Source: Aurantimicrobium sp. MWH-Uga1 (lineage in GTDB: Bacteria; Actinomycetota; Actinomycetes; Actinomycetales; Microbacteriaceae). From it: DNA of 64,000 nt. Below, in pieces: positions 36,086-46,713 of the stretch. The DNA lies in the NCBI RefSeq assembly GCF_003325955.1, contig NZ_CP030929.1:124001-188000 (forward strand), read 5' to 3'. The translations under genes were made by a program, and so were the position numbers. The notes below the pieces were generated by a model. It saw nothing but the letters and a program-made list of their open reading frames with translations, searched no databases and was not told where the DNA came from. Numbering within the stretch: position 1 is the first letter of the stretch; the number at the start of each line of letters is the position of its first letter.

Positions 36086-36982
36086 GTGAGTGTGCAACGC
36101 AAACAGCTAGTCGGCTACAGTGCCGTTGCTCTAGTTGTACTTGCTGCACTCATTCTTATTGCGCAGTGGCTGCGCACCCTGCCTGAGGTGGAACGCTTTC
36201 TCACCTCCTATCCAGGGACAACACCACTTCCGCAGAATGCGCCGGTGGGGATTCCCGCCTGGTTGGCCTGGCAACACTTTCTGAATTTCTTCTTCTTATT
36301 GTTTGTCATCCGTACGGGCTGGATAATTCGCTCCAAGAAACGCCCCCCAGCGTTTTGGACTCCCACAAAGTTTCGCCTGAATAAAAATGCCCCAGCACAA
36401 CGCATGGGGTTGTATCACTGGTTCCACATCCAGATGGATTTCTTGTGGGTGCTCAATGGAGTGATCTTCATAGTGATGCTGTTTGTCACTGGACAGTGGG
36501 TGCGTATTGTTCCCACTTCGTGGGAGGTGTTCCCGAACGCTCTCTCAGCTGGACTGCAATATGCGTCACTGGATTGGCCCAGTGATAATGCGTGGGTGAA
36601 CTACAACAGCCTGCAGGTGTTGGCCTATTTCCTCACTGTCTTTATTGCTGCACCCATTGCGATTAAGACCGGCCTGCGACTGTCGCCGCTGTGGCCGAAA
36701 GAGGGCTGGCTGCACCGGGTGTTCCCCGAGAAGCTCGCTAGGTCTTTGCACGTGATCGTGTTGTTCTATTTCTTTGTCTTCATCGTCGTGCACGTCACCC
36801 TCGTCTTCACTACAGGTGCTCTGCGTAATCTCAACATCATGTTTGCTGGCAATGATGGAACTTCGTGGCTGGGGGCCGGTATGTTCGCCCTGTCTGTTGT
36901 GGCGATGGTTATTGGTTGGGTGCTCATGCGCCCCAGCATTCTCAAACCGATTGCTGCTTTTTCTGGAAAAGTCCAAGGCTAA
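36086..36982 (+). CDS. Cytochrome b/b6-domain membrane protein
   Basis: The 298-residue protein starts at a GTG at 36086 and has about five transmembrane helices. Histidines in helices suit haem ligation: WQHFLNFFFLLF (about 64), GLYHWFHIQMDF (about 112-115), RSLHVIVLFYFFVFIVVHVT (two His about 14 residues apart). This is the layout of cytochrome b subunits of membrane oxidoreductases such as those of formate dehydrogenase gamma or Ni-hydrogenase type. A molybdopterin enzyme usually lies nearby, but none is seen here, so its catalytic partner is unknown or encoded elsewhere. It follows the str operon terminator. Confidence 0.75.
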   Translation: MSVQRKQLVGYSAVALVVLAALILIAQWLRTLPEVERFLTSYPGTTPLPQNAPVGIPAWLAWQHFLNFFFLLFVIRTGWIIRSKKRPPAFWTPTKFRLNKNAPAQRMGLYHWFHIQMDFLWVLNGVIFIVMLFVTGQWVRIVPTSWEVFPNALSAGLQYASLDWPSDNAWVNYNSLQVLAYFLTVFIAAPIAIKTGLRLSPLWPKEGWLHRVFPEKLARSLHVIVLFYFFVFIVVHVTLVFTTGALRNLNIMFAGNDGTSWLGAGMFALSVVAMVIGWVLMRPSILKPIAAFSGKVQG

Positions 36983-37046
36983 GCCTTCCCCCTCAGCGGA
37001 AGAGGGTGTGCGGTGAAAAGACCTCAAGAGGAATAGTCTTTCTGGC

Positions 37047-38714
37047 ATGTGGGCGACACTGATGTCTCTACTGCCGAGCCGCGCAGACTATGTCGCCTTG
37101 CCCCGAACGTGGAAATCAGACCTTCTTGCCGGACTCACTGTAGGTATCGTTGCGCTGCCGCTCGCTCTCGCATTCGGAGTGAGCTCGGGTGTGGGTGCTG
37201 AAGCCGGTTTGATCACGGCAGTTGTCGCAGGGTTTATAGCCGCCGTCTTTGGCGGCTCCAATGTTCAAGTCTCGGGTCCAACCGGAGCCATGGTGGTGGT
37301 ACTAGCTCCGATTGTGGCCAATCACGGTATTGCCTCGGTCGTGATTGTCGGCCTGCTGGCCGGGGTGTTTGTCCTCGTGATGGGAATCTTCCGGCTAGGC
37401 CGGGCAATCAGTTTTATTCCCTGGCCGGTCATCGAGGGTTTCACACTCGGAATTGCGGTCATCATTTTCTTGCAGCAAATACCTGCTGCGGTGGGCTCTC
37501 CTGAATTCGCAGAATCACCGAGTGCACTTATTTCTGCGTGGAATGCCATCGCGGCAACCAACCTCAATCTCGCGCTGTGGTCGTTAGGTGTTGTGTTACT
37601 GGTTGCCCTCATGATGGTTGTTGTTCCCACGGTGTTGCCCATCGTTCCTGGTTCTATTGTGGCGATTGTGGTGGTCACCTTGATTGCAGAGTTGAGCGGC
37701 TCACCCCTGCAACGTATCGGTGAACTTCCCAACTCCCTGCCACTTCCGGCCCTACCGGACTTTGCTGGAATCTCAGTGGGGGAGTTGATTGTTCCCGCCC
37801 TGGCAGTGGCAGCACTGGCAGCTATTGAATCTCTGCTCTCGGCACGCGTGGCAGCCTCGATGGCAAATACCGGAATCTTTAACCCCAACCGGGAACTCAT
37901 CGGGCAAGGCCTGGCCTCGCTCGGGTCAGCGCTTTTCGGTGGCATGCCTGCCACCGGAGCAATTGCCCGCACCGCCGTGAATGTTCGCTCAGGCGCCCAG
38001 ACCCGCATGGCAGCTATCGTGCACTCGGTGGTGTTGTTAGCCGTGGTCTACATCGCCACCGGTCCCGTCTCCAGGATTCCACTTGCTGCGCTTGCTGGAG
38101 TGCTCATGGTTACTGCGGTGCGGATGGTTCCCAGCCGTGCCGCGTGGAGGATTCTGCGCAGCACCAAACATGATGCGTTCATTTTTGTCATCACCGCGGT
38201 GATCACCGTCACCCTGGATCTGGTGGAAGCAGTGGTGGTGGGAATTCTTGTAACGGTGCTCTTTTCACTTCGCGCTCTGTTCATGCGCGGCCAAGTGCAT
38301 CGAGTGACTTTGCCTGGGCCGTCACAGCCGTCAGATGAGCGGATCGCTTTGTTCCGGATTGAGGGGGCCCTCTTTTTTGGGGTTGCCGAGAAGATTCATG
38401 AAGAGGTCACTACTCATCCGGATGTGACTGTGGTGATTATTCAGCTCTCGGGAGTGCAGTTTCTTGATGCCACCGGTGCACAGATTGTGGCGGAGATGGT
38501 GACTCAGCTCGAACGGGACGGGAAAACCGCGATTATCAAGGGAATTCCCCAACAACACCGTGAGCTAATTACCCGCGTGGGAGTGCTGGGGCAACTGCGT
38601 CATCCCAACCATGTGTTTGATAATTTAGAGCTTGCCATCGCCCACGCACGCTCGCATATAACACGCGAAGATGCTGCGGCGGCGGAAGGTCGCCCACGAC
38701 CCTTCTTTAGCTAG
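37047..38714 (+). CDS. SulP family anion transporter with STAS domain
   Basis: The 555-residue membrane protein has 10-12 helices in residues 15-415 and a C-terminal STAS domain (about 430-535). Typical strings are DLLAGLTVGIVALPLALAFG, VSGPTGAMVVVL, GMPATGAIARTAVNVRSGAQTR and the STAS core VIIQLSGVQFLDATGAQ. SulP proteins carry sulfate, bicarbonate or similar anions across the membrane with H+ or Na+. The substrate here cannot be read from the sequence; bicarbonate is a frequent assignment for marine and freshwater bacteria. It lies 64 bp after the cytochrome b gene and may be co-transcribed. Confidence 0.9.
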   Translation: MWATLMSLLPSRADYVALPRTWKSDLLAGLTVGIVALPLALAFGVSSGVGAEAGLITAVVAGFIAAVFGGSNVQVSGPTGAMVVVLAPIVANHGIASVVIVGLLAGVFVLVMGIFRLGRAISFIPWPVIEGFTLGIAVIIFLQQIPAAVGSPEFAESPSALISAWNAIAATNLNLALWSLGVVLLVALMMVVVPTVLPIVPGSIVAIVVVTLIAELSGSPLQRIGELPNSLPLPALPDFAGISVGELIVPALAVAALAAIESLLSARVAASMANTGIFNPNRELIGQGLASLGSALFGGMPATGAIARTAVNVRSGAQTRMAAIVHSVVLLAVVYIATGPVSRIPLAALAGVLMVTAVRMVPSRAAWRILRSTKHDAFIFVITAVITVTLDLVEAVVVGILVTVLFSLRALFMRGQVHRVTLPGPSQPSDERIALFRIEGALFFGVAEKIHEEVTTHPDVTVVIIQLSGVQFLDATGAQIVAEMVTQLERDGKTAIIKGIPQQHRELITRVGVLGQLRHPNHVFDNLELAIAHARSHITREDAAAAEGRPRPFFS

Positions 38715-39075
38715 GGCAACTGTGGCGTCTTTAGTGGGGAAACTGCTCGACACGCCCGGGTTGCACTCTGGTTATAAAGTGTGGCAGACTCTTCAAGTTC
38801 GACATTTTCTGCCTTTGTGCAGAAATCACTACCCTGGCAGTGCATAACGGCGGAGAGATTCCGATCACGTTAGGCCGCAGGTAGAGAACATCGCCAAAGC
38901 TCTCAGCTGAGCCTGGGGTAACCCGGACTTTGCCGTGTTCGCGCGGGAGAGAGCCCAAGCACATTGACATGTAAACAGTGGTGCGACACCTAAAAGTAGA
39001 GTGCCAGCGTTTTAACGCGATGCGTCCAATGCGGTCCCGAGGCTGTACGACGCACTGAATGAAAGAGAGAGTCAC
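38715..39075 (+). promoter_or_regulatory. Leader/promoter region of the S10 operon
   Basis: This 361-bp gap carries no gene. It holds a 7-bp inverted repeat TTTCTGC/GCAGAAA (38806-38825) and a TTGACA at 38964-38969 that could be a -35 of the S10 promoter, although the nearest -10-like TAAAAG (38991-38996) is 21 bp away and weak. GAAAGAGAGAG precedes the rpsJ start. In other bacteria such leaders bind L4 or hold attenuators; no such structure was confirmed here. Confidence 0.5.
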
Positions 39076-39384
39076 ATGGCGGGACAAAAGATCCGCATTC
39101 GACTTAAGTCATATGACCACGAGGTCATTGACTCCTCGGCGCGCAAGATTGTCGACACTGTAACCCGTGCGGGTGCAACTGTTGTCGGCCCTGTGCCCCT
39201 TCCTACCGAGAAGAACGTTGTTTGTGTAATCCGTTCTCCTCACAAGTACAAGGACAGCCGCGAGCACTTTGAGATGCGCACCCACAAGCGTTTGATCGAC
39301 ATCGTCGACCCCACGCCCAAGGCTGTTGACTCGCTCATGCGCCTTGACCTTCCTGCTGACGTCAACATTGAGATCAAGCTCTAG
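39076..39384 (+). CDS. rpsJ: 30S ribosomal protein S10
   Basis: The 102-residue S10, also known as NusE for its role in antitermination, begins [15 protein letters not shown] and has the conserved [12 protein letters not shown] and [11 protein letters not shown]-terminus. It is the first gene of the S10 operon, with rplC 8 bp after it. Confidence 0.98.
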   Translation: MAGQKIRIRLKSYDHEVIDSSARKIVDTVTRAGATVVGPVPLPTEKNVVCVIRSPHKYKDSREHFEMRTHKRLIDIVDPTPKAVDSLMRLDLPADVNIEIKL

Positions 39385-39392
39385 GGGACGAC

Positions 39393-40049
39393 ATGGCAAA
39401 CGCAACTAAGACTGTTAAAGGTCTGCTGGGCAAGAAGCTTGGTATGACCCAGGTATGGGATGAGAACAACAAGCTTGTTCCCGTCACCGTTATCGAAATC
39501 ACCCCTAACGTGGTTACTCAGCTGCGCACCACTGAGAAGGACGGCTACGAAGCTATTCAGATCGCTGGCGGCGCTATCGACCCTCGCAAGGTGAACAAGC
39601 CTGCAACTGGTCACTTCGAGAAGGCTGGAGTTACTCCTCGCCGCCACGTGACCGAAGTTCGCACCCCCGACGCTTCTTCCTACACTGTAGGCCAGGAACT
39701 CACCGTTGACTCCACCTTCGAAGCCGGCCAGAAAGTCGACGTCGTTGGAACCAGCAAGGGTAAGGGTTTCGCCGGTGTTATGAAGCGTCACAACTTCAAG
39801 GGTGTATCTGCATCTCACGGTGCACACCGTAACCACCGTAAGCCTGGTTCAATCGGTGCTTCCTCGACCCCCAGCCGCGTCTTCAAGGGAATGCGCATGG
39901 CCGGTCGTATGGGTGGAGAGCGCGTCACCGTGCTCAACCTCAAGGTTCACGCAGTAGACGCAGAGAAGGGCCTCTTGCTCGTCAAGGGAGCTGTTCCTGG
40001 TGCACGTGGCCGCCTCGTATTCGTTCGCAACGCAGTGAAGGGGGCGTAG
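39393..40049 (+). CDS. rplC: 50S ribosomal protein L3
   Basis: The 218-residue L3 contacts the peptidyl-transferase centre. [16 protein letters not shown] and the extended loop near [20 protein letters not shown] are typical; [12 protein letters not shown] follows. rplD starts 3 bp after. Confidence 0.98.
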   Translation: MANATKTVKGLLGKKLGMTQVWDENNKLVPVTVIEITPNVVTQLRTTEKDGYEAIQIAGGAIDPRKVNKPATGHFEKAGVTPRRHVTEVRTPDASSYTVGQELTVDSTFEAGQKVDVVGTSKGKGFAGVMKRHNFKGVSASHGAHRNHRKPGSIGASSTPSRVFKGMRMAGRMGGERVTVLNLKVHAVDAEKGLLLVKGAVPGARGRLVFVRNAVKGA

Positions 40050-40052
40050 TCC

Positions 40053-40700
40053 ATGGCTACCGTTACCACTCTCGACGTCGTTGACCTCAAGGGCAAGAAA
40101 GCAGGCTCTGTCGAGCTTCCTGCAGAGCTCTTTGACGTTACCGTCAACGTCCCACTGATCCACCAGGTTGTCGTCGCTCAGCTTGCTGCTGCCCGTCAGG
40201 GTACGCACAAGGTCAAGGGCCGCGGCGAGGTTTCTGGTGCAGGTCGCAAGCCTTTCAAGCAGAAAGGAACCGGTCGCGCTCGTCAGGGTTCGATCCGTGC
40301 TCCTCACATGACCGGTGGTGGCATCGTGCACGGACCCGTGCCACGTAGCTACGCACAGCGCACCCCCAAGAAGATGATCGCTGCAGCTCTGCTCGGTGCT
40401 CTTTCTGACCGCGCTCGCGGTGGACGTATTCACGCCGTCACCGCATTTGGTGAGAAGGCTCCTTCCACCAAGGTCGCTGCCGAGTTCTTGAACACCATCG
40501 CTTCGAGCAAGAACGTACTGATCGTTCTTGACCGTAACGATGACCTGTCGCTCAAGAGCGTTCGCAACCTGCCTAACGTTCACGTTCTGAACTCAGACCA
40601 GCTGAACGCTTACGACGTGCTCGTCTCTGACGACATCGTGTTCACTCAGGAAGCAATCACTTCCTTCGTGAACAGCAAGAAGAAGGAAGAGGCCAAGTAA
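40053..40700 (+). CDS. rplD: 50S ribosomal protein L4
   Basis: The 215-residue L4 has the exit-tunnel loop around [19 protein letters not shown] and the conserved [13 protein letters not shown]. In some bacteria L4 represses its own operon. Its stop overlaps the rplW start by one base. Confidence 0.98.
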   Translation: MATVTTLDVVDLKGKKAGSVELPAELFDVTVNVPLIHQVVVAQLAAARQGTHKVKGRGEVSGAGRKPFKQKGTGRARQGSIRAPHMTGGGIVHGPVPRSYAQRTPKKMIAAALLGALSDRARGGRIHAVTAFGEKAPSTKVAAEFLNTIASSKNVLIVLDRNDDLSLKSVRNLPNVHVLNSDQLNAYDVLVSDDIVFTQEAITSFVNSKKKEEAK

Positions 40701-41005
40701 TGACTAACGCAGCTTGGAACAAAGACCCACGCGATGTTGTCATCGCTCCGGTTGTCTCCGAAAAGAGCTACGGTCTGATCGACGAAGGTAAGTACACCTT
40801 CCTGGTTGACCCTCGCTCCAACAAGACCGAGATCAAGCTCGCTATCGAGAAGATCTTCTCGGTTGAGGTTGCTTCAATCAACACCCTGAACCGTCAGGGC
40901 AAGACCCGCCGTACCAAGTTTGGAATGGGTAAGCGCAAGGACACCAAGCGCGCCATTGTCACTCTGAAGTCCGGTTCCATCGACATCTTTACGGCCGTTG
41001 GCTAA
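40700..41005 (+). CDS. rplW: 50S ribosomal protein L23
   Basis: The 101-residue L23 lies at the tunnel exit and is a docking site for the signal-recognition particle and trigger factor. [19 protein letters not shown] and [16 protein letters not shown] are typical. The start overlaps rplD by one base. Confidence 0.97.
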   Translation: MTNAAWNKDPRDVVIAPVVSEKSYGLIDEGKYTFLVDPRSNKTEIKLAIEKIFSVEVASINTLNRQGKTRRTKFGMGKRKDTKRAIVTLKSGSIDIFTAVG

Positions 41006-41030
41006 GCGGAACGGATAAAGAGGATTAATC

Positions 41031-41867
41031 ATGGCTATTCGTAAGTACAAGCCCACAACCCCGGGCCGTCGTGGCTCGAGCGTTGCGGACTTCGCTGAAA
41101 TTACCCGCTCGACTCCTGAAAAGTCGTTACTTCGCCCCCTGTCCAAGACCGGTGGCCGTAACAACCAGGGTCGCATTACTACCCGTCACATCGGTGGTGG
41201 CCACAAGCGCCAGTACCGCGTTATCGACTTCCGTCGTAACGACAAGGACGGCGTATTGGCCAAGGTCGCTCACATTGAGTACGACCCCAACCGCACCGCA
41301 CGTATTGCACTGCTCCACTTCGTTGACGGCACCAAGCGCTACATCTTGGCTCCCAACAAGCTGAGCCAGGGTGACTTCGTTGAGTCCGGCCCCAGCGCCG
41401 ACATCAAGCCAGGTAACAACCTGCCTTTGAAGAACATCCCTACCGGTACCGTTATCCACGCGATCGAGCTCAAGCCCGGTGGCGGCGCAAAGATGGCGCG
41501 TTCGGCTGGTGCATCTGTTCGTCTCGTTGCTAAGGATGGCCCCTACGCGCAGCTTCGTCTGCCTTCGGGTGAAATCCGCAACGTTGATGCTCGTTGCCGC
41601 GCCACCATTGGTGAAGTTGGTAACGCAGAGCAGTCCAACATCAACTGGGGTAAAGCAGGACGTATGCGTTGGAAGGGCGTTCGCCCAACCGTTCGTGGTG
41701 TTGCTATGAACCCAGTCGACCACCCACACGGTGGTGGTGAGGGTAAGACCTCCGGTGGTCGTCACCCTGTCAGCCCCTGGGGTCAGAAGGAAGGCCGTAC
41801 ACGCCGTCCTAACCAGGAAAGTGACAAGCTCATCGTCCGTCGTCGTACCGTCGGCAAGAAGCGCTAG
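41031..41867 (+). CDS. rplB: 50S ribosomal protein L2
   Basis: The 278-residue L2 helps subunit joining and peptidyl transfer. [20 protein letters not shown] and the C-terminal [20 protein letters not shown] with its conserved histidine are intact. The ATG at 41031 follows GAGG. Confidence 0.98.
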   Translation: MAIRKYKPTTPGRRGSSVADFAEITRSTPEKSLLRPLSKTGGRNNQGRITTRHIGGGHKRQYRVIDFRRNDKDGVLAKVAHIEYDPNRTARIALLHFVDGTKRYILAPNKLSQGDFVESGPSADIKPGNNLPLKNIPTGTVIHAIELKPGGGAKMARSAGASVRLVAKDGPYAQLRLPSGEIRNVDARCRATIGEVGNAEQSNINWGKAGRMRWKGVRPTVRGVAMNPVDHPHGGGEGKTSGGRHPVSPWGQKEGRTRRPNQESDKLIVRRRTVGKKR

Positions 41868-41882
41868 TAGGAGTTTAAGAAG

Positions 41883-42164
41883 ATGCCACGCAGTCTTAAG
41901 AAGGGCCCCTTCGTTGACGAGCACCTGCTTCGCAAGGTTGTTCGCCAGAACGAGGCCAACACAAAGAACGTAATCAAGACCTGGTCACGTCGATCCATGA
42001 TCATCCCCGCGATGCTCGGTCACACGATTGCAGTTCACGACGGTCGCAAGCACATTCCTGTGTTCGTTACCGAAACCATGGTCGGACACAAGCTTGGTGA
42101 ATTTGCACCAACTCGTACCTTCCGTGGCCACGTGAAGGATGACAAGAAGGGCCGTCGCCGTTAA
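41883..42164 (+). CDS. rpsS: 30S ribosomal protein S19
   Basis: The 93-residue S19 of the 30S head begins [19 protein letters not shown] and has [20 protein letters not shown]. It lies between rplB and rplV as in the standard S10 order. Confidence 0.98.
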   Translation: MPRSLKKGPFVDEHLLRKVVRQNEANTKNVIKTWSRRSMIIPAMLGHTIAVHDGRKHIPVFVTETMVGHKLGEFAPTRTFRGHVKDDKKGRRR

Positions 42165-42189
42165 TCGCGGTGACGAGAAGGAGTAGAAA

Positions 42190-42585
42190 ATGGTGGAGTC
42201 AGTCGCACGCGTGCGTCACATCCGCGTTACCCCGATGAAGGCCCGACGCGTTGTAAACCTCATCCGTGGAAAGCAGGCTCACGAAGCTCTCGCGATTCTG
42301 AAGTTCGCACCTCAGACCGCATCTGAGCCCGTATACAAGCTTGTTGCTTCGGCAATCGCTAACGCTCGTGTCAAGGCAGATGCGTCTAACGCATTCCTCG
42401 ACGAGCAGGACCTCTTCGTTTCAGCAGCTTTTGTTGACGAGGGTGCAACCCTGAAGCGTTTCCGTCCCCGTGCACAGGGTCGCGCATTCAAAATCTTGAA
42501 GCGCACCAGCCACATCACTGTCGTACTTGCTACCCCCGACGAGCTCGAGGTTGCTGGCAAGGCTGCGAAGAAGGAGGCCAAGTAA
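42190..42585 (+). CDS. rplV: 50S ribosomal protein L22
   Basis: The 131-residue L22 lines the exit tunnel. [20 protein letters not shown] and the loop [20 protein letters not shown] are typical. The stop overlaps the rpsC start by one base. Confidence 0.98.
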   Translation: MVESVARVRHIRVTPMKARRVVNLIRGKQAHEALAILKFAPQTASEPVYKLVASAIANARVKADASNAFLDEQDLFVSAAFVDEGATLKRFRPRAQGRAFKILKRTSHITVVLATPDELEVAGKAAKKEAK

Positions 42586-43340
42586 TGGGCCAAAAAGTAA
42601 ACCCCTACGGCTTCCGTCTGGGAATCACCACTGACCACGTGTCACGTTGGTTCTCTGACAGCACGAAGAAGGGTCAGCGTTACGCCGACTTCGTGACTGA
42701 GGATGTCAAGATCCGTCACATGCTCAGCGAGACCCTCGACCGTGCAGGTGTTGCACGTATCGAGATCGAGCGCACCCGTGACCGCGTTCGCGTCGACATT
42801 CACACTGCCCGTCCCGGCATTGTGATTGGTCGCCGTGGCGCCGAGGCAGAGCGCATCCGCGCTGACCTCGAAAAGCTCACAGGCAAGCAGATCCAGCTCA
42901 ACATCCTCGAGGTGAAGAACCCTGAGGCTGAAGCTCAGCTGGTAGCTCAGGGTATTGCTGAGCAGCTTGCAGGTCGTGTGGCTTTCCGTCGCGCAATGCG
43001 TAAGGGCCTTCAGGGCGCTCAGCGTGCAGGAGCTAAGGGTATTCGTATCCAGGTTTCTGGTCGTCTGGGTGGCGCTGAAATGAGCCGCTCCGAGTTCTAC
43101 CGCGAAGGTCGTGTGCCACTGCACACCCTCCGCGCGAACATCGACTACGGCTTCTACGAGGCCAAGACCACCTTCGGCCGCATTGGTGTGAAGGTATGGA
43201 TTTACAAGGGCGACATCACCAACAAGGAGCTTGCTCGCGAGCAGGCAAACCAGAAGAGTGTCCGTCCCGAGCGTAGCGACCGTCCACGCCGTGCCCCTAA
43301 GGCAGAGGCTGCAGCGGTTCCAGCAGGAGTTGAGGCATAA
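42585..43340 (+). CDS. rpsC: 30S ribosomal protein S3
   Basis: The 251-residue S3 helps form the mRNA entry channel. [14 protein letters not shown], the KH domain [15 protein letters not shown] and [18 protein letters not shown] are conserved. An Arg/Ala-rich tail (about 217-251) is typical of actinobacteria. Confidence 0.98.
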   Translation: MGQKVNPYGFRLGITTDHVSRWFSDSTKKGQRYADFVTEDVKIRHMLSETLDRAGVARIEIERTRDRVRVDIHTARPGIVIGRRGAEAERIRADLEKLTGKQIQLNILEVKNPEAEAQLVAQGIAEQLAGRVAFRRAMRKGLQGAQRAGAKGIRIQVSGRLGGAEMSRSEFYREGRVPLHTLRANIDYGFYEAKTTFGRIGVKVWIYKGDITNKELAREQANQKSVRPERSDRPRRAPKAEAAAVPAGVEA

Positions 43341-43342
43341 CC

Positions 43343-43762
43343 ATGTTGATTCCACGTCGTGTAAAGCACCGTAAGCAGCACCACCCCGGCCGTTCCGGCC
43401 AGGCAACTGGTGGCACCAAGGTTTCCTTCGGTGAATTCGGTATCCAGGCACTGACCCCCGCCTACGTGACTAACCGTCAGATCGAGTCCGCTCGTATCGC
43501 GATGACCCGTCACATCAAGCGTGGTGGAAAGGTATGGATCAACATCTACCCTGACCGTCCTCTGACCAAGAAGCCAGCTGAAACTCGTATGGGTTCCGGT
43601 AAGGGTTCACCAGAGTGGTGGGTAGCTAACGTCAAGCCAGGCCGCGTCCTCTTTGAGCTCAGCGGTGTGAACGAGACCATTGCTCGTGAAGCAATGACTC
43701 GTGCAATCCACAAGCTGCCCCTCAAGGCACGCATCATCAAGCGCGAGGAGGGAGACGCATAA
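43343..43762 (+). CDS. rplP: 50S ribosomal protein L16
   Basis: The 139-residue L16 begins [13 protein letters not shown] and contains [20 protein letters not shown] and [12 protein letters not shown], which holds the Trp-rich conserved segment. The stop overlaps rpmC by one base. Confidence 0.98.
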   Translation: MLIPRRVKHRKQHHPGRSGQATGGTKVSFGEFGIQALTPAYVTNRQIESARIAMTRHIKRGGKVWINIYPDRPLTKKPAETRMGSGKGSPEWWVANVKPGRVLFELSGVNETIAREAMTRAIHKLPLKARIIKREEGDA

Positions 43763-44064
43763 TGGCTGTTGGATCCAAGGAGCTTCGTCCCAACGAACTC
43801 GACACTTTTGACAACGAGCGCCTCGTAGAAGAGCTCCGTAAGGCAAAGGAAGAGCTGTTCAACTTGCGCTTCCAGTCTGCTACCGGTCAGCTCGAAAGCC
43901 ACGGACGCCTCCGTGCTGTCAAGCGCGATATCGCACGCATCTACACGGTTCTCCGTGAGCGCGAGCTCGGTATTCGTGCAACGCCTGCTGTAGCTGCTGC
44001 TCCAGCTAAGGCCGAGAAGAAGACCAAGGCCGCTAAGGCCGAGACCGCGGAGGAGACCGAATAA
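43762..44064 (+). CDS. rpmC: 50S ribosomal protein L29, extended C-terminus
   Basis: The 100-residue protein carries a normal L29 core ([39 protein letters not shown]) and an extra C-terminal stretch of about 27 residues rich in Ala, Lys and Glu. L29 sits near the tunnel exit. The tail is longer than the usual 65-75 residue family size. Both ends overlap neighbours by one base. Confidence 0.96.
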   Translation: MAVGSKELRPNELDTFDNERLVEELRKAKEELFNLRFQSATGQLESHGRLRAVKRDIARIYTVLRERELGIRATPAVAAAPAKAEKKTKAAKAETAEETE

Positions 44065-44360
44065 TGGCTACCGCAAAGGCTAAGAAGGCCGAAGAGACTG
44101 AAGTACTCGTTCGCGGGTACCGTAAGGTTCGTCGTGGCTACGTCACCAGCGACAAGATGGACAAGACCATCGTTGTTGAGGTTGAAGACCGCGTGAAGCA
44201 CCCTCTCTACGGCAAGGTTATTCGCCGCAGCTCGAAGGTGAAGGCTCACGATGAGCTCAACACTGCCGGCATCGGTGACCTGGTTGTTATCAGCGAGACC
44301 CGTCCGCTCAGCGCTTCTAAGCGCTGGCGCCTGGTCGAAATCGTCGAGAAGGCTAAGTAG
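44064..44360 (+). CDS. rpsQ: 30S ribosomal protein S17
   Basis: The 98-residue S17 has the core [20 protein letters not shown] and [23 protein letters not shown] short Ala/Lys/Glu N-terminal extension (about 1-18) precedes it. S17 is an early assembly protein of the 30S body. Confidence 0.97.
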   Translation: MATAKAKKAEETEVLVRGYRKVRRGYVTSDKMDKTIVVEVEDRVKHPLYGKVIRRSSKVKAHDELNTAGIGDLVVISETRPLSASKRWRLVEIVEKAK

Positions 44361-44391
44361 GCCCTGGCCTACTTCGTAAAAGGAGTTAGAA

Positions 44392-44760
44392 GTGCTTCAG
44401 CAAGAATCACGCGTCAAGGTTGCCGACAACACCGGCGCCAAGGAGCTGCTCACGATTCGTGTTCTCGGTGGTTCCGGTCGTCGTTACGCCGGTCTCGGTG
44501 ACGTTATCGTGGCAACCGTTAAGGACGCTATCCCCGGCGGAAACGTGAAGAAGGGTGACGTCGTTAAGGCTGTCGTCGTTCGTACCGTCAAGTCGACCCG
44601 TCGTCCCGACGGTTCCTACATCAAGTTCGATGAGAACGCAGCTGTCATCCTCAAGTCGGATGGCGAGCCTCGCGGTACTCGTATCTTCGGTCCTGTCGGT
44701 CGCGAACTGCGCGACAAGAAGTTCATGAAGATTGTTTCATTGGCTCCGGAGGTTATCTAG
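44392..44760 (+). CDS. rplN: 50S ribosomal protein L14
   Basis: The 122-residue L14 starts at a GTG after AAGGAG and reads [20 protein letters not shown], with [15 protein letters not shown] and the C-terminal [20 protein letters not shown]. It is the first gene of the spc part of the cluster. Confidence 0.97.
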   Translation: MLQQESRVKVADNTGAKELLTIRVLGGSGRRYAGLGDVIVATVKDAIPGGNVKKGDVVKAVVVRTVKSTRRPDGSYIKFDENAAVILKSDGEPRGTRIFGPVGRELRDKKFMKIVSLAPEVI

Positions 44761-44762
44761 TC

Positions 44763-45122
44763 ATGGCAAACATCAAGAAGGGTGACCTCGTACAGGTCAT
44801 CACTGGTCGTAGCCAGGCTCGCGGCGGAGACCGTGGCAAGCAGGGCAAGGTAATTGAGGTTCTCACCGATCGCAACCGCGTCATCGTTGAGGGTGTCAAC
44901 TACGTAACCAAGCACACCCGCGTTGGCCAGTCCGACCGCGGCACTAAGACCGGTGGTATCGAGACCGTTGAGGCTTCGATCCACATTTCAAACGTGGCAG
45001 TTGTTGACCCCTCGACCAAGAAGCCAACTCGCGTTGGTTTCCGCACTGAGACCGTCACCAAGAACGGCGCAAAGAAGACAGTGCGCGTCCGTTACGCCAA
45101 GAAGTCAGGTAAGGACCTGTAA
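44763..45122 (+). CDS. rplX: 50S ribosomal protein L24
   Basis: The 119-residue L24 has the KOW motif [20 protein letters not shown] and [19 protein letters not shown]. It starts 2 bp after rplN, and its stop overlaps rplE by one base. Confidence 0.97.
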   Translation: MANIKKGDLVQVITGRSQARGGDRGKQGKVIEVLTDRNRVIVEGVNYVTKHTRVGQSDRGTKTGGIETVEASIHISNVAVVDPSTKKPTRVGFRTETVTKNGAKKTVRVRYAKKSGKDL

Positions 45123-45709
45123 TGACAAACACCGCAGTAGCTGGCAAAATCCAGCCACGTCTCAAGGAAAAGTACAAGGCAGAACTTCAGCAAGCTTTGG
45201 CCGCTGAACTCGGCTTGAAGAACGTTCACGAGATCCCAACTCTCACCAAAATCGTGGTGAACATGGGTGTTGGTGAAGCAGCCAAGGATGGAAAGCTCAT
45301 CGACTTCGCTGTCGCTGACCTGACCGCTATCACTGGCCAGAAGCCTTCGGTTACTAAGGCTCGCAAGTCAATTGCACAGTTCAAGCTGCGTGAAGGACAG
45401 CCCATTGGTGCACACGTTACCCTCCGTGGTGACCGCATGTGGGAATTCCTGGACCGCACACTGTCGTTGGCTCTTCCTCGTATCCGTGACTTCCGTGGTC
45501 TGTCCGACCGCCAGTTCGACGGACACGGAAACTACACCTTTGGTCTCACCGAGCAGACAATGTTCCACGAGATCAACCAGGACAAGATCGACCGTCCTCG
45601 CGGTATGGACATCACTGTTGTGACGACTGCCAAGAACGACACCGAGGGACGCGCATTGCTTCGTGCACTGGGCTTCCCATTCAAGTCGGTAGACACCTCT
45701 ACCAACTAA
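45122..45709 (+). CDS. rplE: 50S ribosomal protein L5
   Basis: The 195-residue L5 of the central protuberance binds 5S rRNA and contacts P-site t[23 protein letters not shown] and [20 protein letters not shown] are typical. It is followed by rpsH and not by rpsN, unlike the order in many bacteria. Confidence 0.97.
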   Translation: MTNTAVAGKIQPRLKEKYKAELQQALAAELGLKNVHEIPTLTKIVVNMGVGEAAKDGKLIDFAVADLTAITGQKPSVTKARKSIAQFKLREGQPIGAHVTLRGDRMWEFLDRTLSLALPRIRDFRGLSDRQFDGHGNYTFGLTEQTMFHEINQDKIDRPRGMDITVVTTAKNDTEGRALLRALGFPFKSVDTSTN

Positions 45710-45720
45710 GCACCACAGGT

Positions 45721-45743
45721 CGCCACCCGCGTAACGGATGGCG
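45721..45743 (+). repeat. Hairpin in the rplE-rpsH spacer
   Basis: CGCCACCCG (45721-45729) pairs with CGGATGGCG (45735-45743) with one C-A mismatch and the 5-nt loop CGTAA. It occupies the 60-bp spacer where rpsN would be expected. No T-run follows, so it may be a leader or regulatory structure for the spc genes downstream. Confidence 0.5.
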
Positions 45744-45769
45744 AAACCTGGTGAAAAAAGGATAAACAC

Positions 45770-46168
45770 ATGACAATGACAGATCCGGTCGCAGATATGC
45801 TGACCAGACTGCGCAACGCTAACTCGGCACACCACGATTCTGTGTCCATGCCGAACAGCAAGCTCAAGACCGGCATTGCCGAAATCCTCAAGTCTGAGGG
45901 TTACATCGCTGGTTGGGAAGTTGCAGACGCACGCGTAGGCAAGACTCTGACACTGAACCTCAAGTACAGTGCAGACCGCCACGCTTCCATCGTCGGCATC
46001 AAGCGTGTCTCGAAGCCTGGTCTTCGTGTCTACGCAAAGTCGAACGAAATCCCCAAGGTCCTCGGTGGCCTCGGTATTGCCATTCTGTCCACCTCTAGCG
46101 GTCTTCTGACTGACCGTGAAGCTGAGAAGAAGGGCGTAGGTGGGGAAGTCCTCGCCTACGTGTGGTAA
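45770..46168 (+). CDS. rpsH: 30S ribosomal protein S8
   Basis: The 132-residue S8 begins [20 protein letters not shown] and ends GGEVLAYVW. In Escherichia coli S8 represses the spc operon by binding near rplE; the hairpin just upstream here could be a comparable site, but this is not shown. Confidence 0.98.
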   Translation: MTMTDPVADMLTRLRNANSAHHDSVSMPNSKLKTGIAEILKSEGYIAGWEVADARVGKTLTLNLKYSADRHASIVGIKRVSKPGLRVYAKSNEIPKVLGGLGIAILSTSSGLLTDREAEKKGVGGEVLAYVW

Positions 46169-46174
46169 CCGAGA

Positions 46175-46711
46175 ATGTCACGTATTGGTCGTCTTCCTAT
46201 TGATATCCCTGGTGGTGTAACCGTGACCATTGATGGTCAGGACGTTACTACCAAGGGTCCTAAGGGCGAACTCAAGCTCACCATTTCTGCTCCAATCACT
46301 GCTGTGATTGAGGAGAACCAGGTAGTTGTGAGCCGTCCCGATGACGAGCGCAACTCGCGTTCGCTGCACGGTTTGACCCGTACCCTCATCGCTAACCAGA
46401 TTGTTGGCGTCACCCAGGGCTACGAAAAGGGTCTCGAAGTAGTCGGTACTGGTTACCGTGTTGCTTCCAAGGGCGCTGGTGTTGAGTTTGCTCTCGGCTA
46501 CTCGCACCCCATCACCGTGGAGCCTCCTGCAGGCATCACCTTCACTGTTGAGGGCAACAACAAGCTCATCGTGAGCGGCATCGACAAGCAAGCCGTCGGT
46601 GAAGTTGCTGCCAACATTCGTAAGCTGCGCAAGCCAGAGCCTTACAAGGGCAAGGGTGTGCGTTACGCCGGCGAAGTTGTTCGCCGCAAGGCTGGAAAGG
46701 CTGGTAAGTAG
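46175..46711 (+). CDS. rplF: 50S ribosomal protein L6
   Basis: The 178-residue L6 has two similar domains. [39 protein letters not shown] and the C-terminal [20 protein letters not shown] are typical. It starts 6 bp after rpsH. Confidence 0.98.
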   Translation: MSRIGRLPIDIPGGVTVTIDGQDVTTKGPKGELKLTISAPITAVIEENQVVVSRPDDERNSRSLHGLTRTLIANQIVGVTQGYEKGLEVVGTGYRVASKGAGVEFALGYSHPITVEPPAGITFTVEGNNKLIVSGIDKQAVGEVAANIRKLRKPEPYKGKGVRYAGEVVRRKAGKAGK

Positions 46712-46713
46712 CC

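Noticed and set aside
38964-38996. TTGACA and TAAAAG as the S10 promoter
   Set aside because: The spacing is 21 bp and the -10 is weak, so no promoter was called; only the region was noted.
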